The translations under genes and the position numbers were made by a program. A DNA stretch of 36,696 nucleotides from an uncultured Prevotellaceae bacterium (GTDB lineage Bacteria; Bacteroidota; Bacteroidia; Bacteroidales; Muribaculaceae), in the NCBI GenBank assembly GCA_900320245.1, contig ONRP01000041.1, positions 1 to 36,696 on the forward strand. The letters run 5' to 3'. Position 1 is the first letter of the stretch. Every line of letters begins with the position of its first letter. This document shows, piece by piece, positions 35,040 through 36,696 of the stretch. Below the pieces are notes generated by a model that searched no databases, was not told where the DNA came from, and worked only from the letters and a program-made list of their open reading frames with translations.

Positions 35040-35534
35040 AATCAATTAGGTATATTTGGGTTATTAATTTCGGTAAAGTACTAATATCAAAACATTTACG
35101 GACATCAAAACATGTCCCCAATGATTAGACCTTATTCACAAAAATGGTTTAATTACCCCCCATTTTAACATTTCTTGACTATTGCAATTAGTACTTTGCT
35201 CAAACACGGTGAGTTTATCGCCATCAAGATAGTGATAAGCCATCATTATACTTTTGAAAATTAGCATTATAATATCATTTTATTCTTGTTGGTAAAGGAT
35301 TATTTTTCACGCAACAAAGGTAGTAGGGAAAACTGTTAAATCGGACTAAAATGCGTAAAATCTGACCTAATTTTAGAAAACGTAAAATATTGAAAATCAG
35401 ATATCTAAAAAACAAAATTCTAATTATGCCCTAACGGGGGAGAAAATTGGGCCTTAAAGTGTTAAATTTGCAACCTATTTCATTGGCTTTATAGTGGAAA
35501 CTGCAGCAAATCCCAACCCAAAAACATCTATCAC
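35040..35534. promoter_or_regulatory. AT-rich divergent intergenic region with two -7 elements
   Basis: This 495-bp AT-rich spacer separates the lipoprotein pair from the TPR lipoprotein. A minus-strand TACCTTTG (35315-35322) could drive the lipoproteins through a 276-bp leader, and a plus-strand TAAATTTG (35463-35470) lies 65 bp before the TPR gene. GGACAT-6-ATGTCC (35100-35117) is an operator-like inverted repeat in the leader. No gene is evident. Confidence 0.45.
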
Positions 35535-36696
35535 ATGACACGTTTCTGGAATATCATCATCTCATTTGCGGCCATTTTTACTCTCGTGTTGACAGGGTGC
35601 CACCATGGCTCTGCCACCATGCAGGAATTGGCTGCTATCGACTCGACGTTGACCGTTTCGCGCCAGTATGAGACAGCCCTGCATCGTCTAGATTCATTGC
35701 AACCCGACAGCTTTAACAAGGAGGAGCGTGCCTACTACTCCCTGCTGCTCACCCAGGCCCATTACAAATGCTTTGTTGACGATACAACCGACTCTGTCAT
35801 CAACATCGCTGTGGACTACTACAAAAATTCCAATGACCACGAGAAACGTACCCGCTCCCTAATCTATCAAGGCGCTGTCTATGAGGTCATGGGCGACCTT
35901 GAAAAAGCAGTGGAAACCTATAAAAAGGCCGATGAAACCGCAGACGAGAGTGACCTGGAAAATAAAGCTTATGCAAAATTGAGATTAGGCTTTTTGTACC
36001 AGCGAGAAGTGATTGATTCACAGAATTTCGCACTCACAAAATTTCAAGAGGCATTGGAGATTTATCGTAATTTGCATGATAAACATTATGTCATTGTGTG
36101 TCTTGGTGAGATAGGATCGCTTTATATTTTAAAAGAGAACAAGGATAGTTTACTGCTTTGTACTGGTCAGGCAATAGTATTGGCAAAAACTGATGAGAGC
36201 GAGCGTTATTATGTTTTTGGCAACTATTGTGTCAGGGCACAATACCATTTGTTTAATACCGAAGATTACATGCAAGCCAAAAACGAGGCGATAAAAGCCA
36301 TTGCGGCTGGACAAGATTTAATTGACCACCCTAGGGCCCATCTTGCTGCATCTGAGGCCTTTGTGGAATTAGGGCAATTAGATTCAGCAAATTATTACCT
36401 CATGCATGCACCACGATTGGAGGTCGCTGCTGATTCCATTTGCTACTATAGAATAAAATACAAGTTGGCCAAGGCAAATCGGGACTCGCTGAGTTACTAT
36501 AAAAACAAATTAAAAACATTCATCATTTCTGATTCCGTACTTCTTACAAGTCAGAGCAGTAAGATGCTGGCAATTGAGAAGCAGAATGATGTTCAGTTGG
36601 CGGAATTGAACAAGGTGAAGTATCAATCCCGTTGGCGTGGTGCGTTGCTGGTGGTGGCGTTGCTGGCATTGTTGGCCCTGGCGTCAACATTCCTGG
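35535..36696 (+). CDS. TPR lipoprotein, 3' end outside the window
   Basis: The frame is open from ATG 35535 to the window end (387 codons seen). It has a signal sequence with lipobox LTGC (Cys 22) and then helical repeats of TPR type from about residue 30: for example AVYEVMGDLEKAVETYKKA, with a likely set of five or more repeats. Near the visible end the sequence QSRWRGALLVVALLALLAL is a membrane helix (about residues 366-386), typical of Bacteroidetes TPR proteins that continue into a cytoplasmic coiled coil or DNA-binding domain. That continuation is not in this window. The codon content turns noticeably AT-richer after about 35.95 kb. Confidence 0.8.
   Translation, partial: MTRFWNIIISFAAIFTLVLTGCHHGSATMQELAAIDSTLTVSRQYETALHRLDSLQPDSFNKEERAYYSLLLTQAHYKCFVDDTTDSVINIAVDYYKNSNDHEKRTRSLIYQGAVYEVMGDLEKAVETYKKADETADESDLENKAYAKLRLGFLYQREVIDSQNFALTKFQEALEIYRNLHDKHYVIVCLGEIGSLYILKENKDSLLLCTGQAIVLAKTDESERYYVFGNYCVRAQYHLFNTEDYMQAKNEAIKAIAAGQDLIDHPRAHLAASEAFVELGQLDSANYYLMHAPRLEVAADSICYYRIKYKLAKANRDSLSYYKNKLKTFIISDSVLLTSQSSKMLAIEKQNDVQLAELNKVKYQSRWRGALLVVALLALLALASTFL

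Overview
The window looks like a chromosomal segment of a gut-type Bacteroidales bacterium with fairly high GC (Muribaculaceae or Prevotellaceae are plausible; the sequence alone does not settle the family). The evidence is the recurring Bacteroidetes promoter signature (-33 TTTG, about 20 bp, -7 TAnnTTTG) in front of many genes, the general absence of strong Shine-Dalgarno sites, and gene families typical of the order: a NagB-like/PIG-L fusion, a GT9 gene next to DUF4254, a DUF4834-like gene behind psd-pssA, WG-repeat and FISUMP-like proteins, a short-form Pgi and a succinate/acetyl-CoA transferase. No rRNA, tRNA, IS element, phage or CRISPR array was seen.

Layout. 0-2.4 kb: leftward radical SAM protein, and RNase HI with a conserved unknown gene. 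2.4-3.9 kb: secreted WG-repeat protein. 3.9-9.9 kb, leftward: one unit GT9 - epimerase - aroK (overlapping ATGA junctions, own promoter) and one unit miaB - DUF4254 - GT9; the two GT9 genes are tandem paralogues. 10-12 kb: NagB-like/PIG-L fusion, ending in a strong bidirectional terminator. 12.1-14.5 kb, leftward: an unknown protein with a highly charged helix, and a small von Willebrand A protein. 14.7-16.6 kb, rightward: psd - pssA - DUF4834-like, the phosphatidylethanolamine pathway. 16.6-20.9 kb, leftward: short-chain dehydrogenase - ribF - upp - nadB. 21-26.8 kb, rightward: an 887-residue exported protein, then a promoter, a membrane-anchored esterase, psuK, psuG (pseudouridine catabolism) and a terminator. 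26.8-32.7 kb, rightward: zinc-ribbon membrane protein, a 35-residue membrane microprotein, a GNAT-like protein, pgi and a CoA-transferase. 33.1-35 kb, leftward: two paralogous lipoproteins. 35.5 kb to the edge: a TPR lipoprotein cut by the window end.

Most notable observations. (1) Several spacers are built from a 6-nt word repeated every 9-10 nt with unrelated 3-4 nt linkers. In the best examples (31050-31140 and 32721-32775) the words are mirrored in a second arm, so the words pair while the linkers do not. I do not recognise this as a named element. (2) nadB carries an exact 32-bp tandem duplication that shifts its last codons out of frame; removing one copy restores a normal 530-residue protein. 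(3) A 35-codon membrane microprotein gene lies directly behind the zinc-ribbon gene. (4) The DUF4834-like gene has an in-frame 55-codon extension beyond its TAG, containing a 27-bp repeat. (5) The NagB-like domain of the fusion protein lacks residues expected of a working deaminase.
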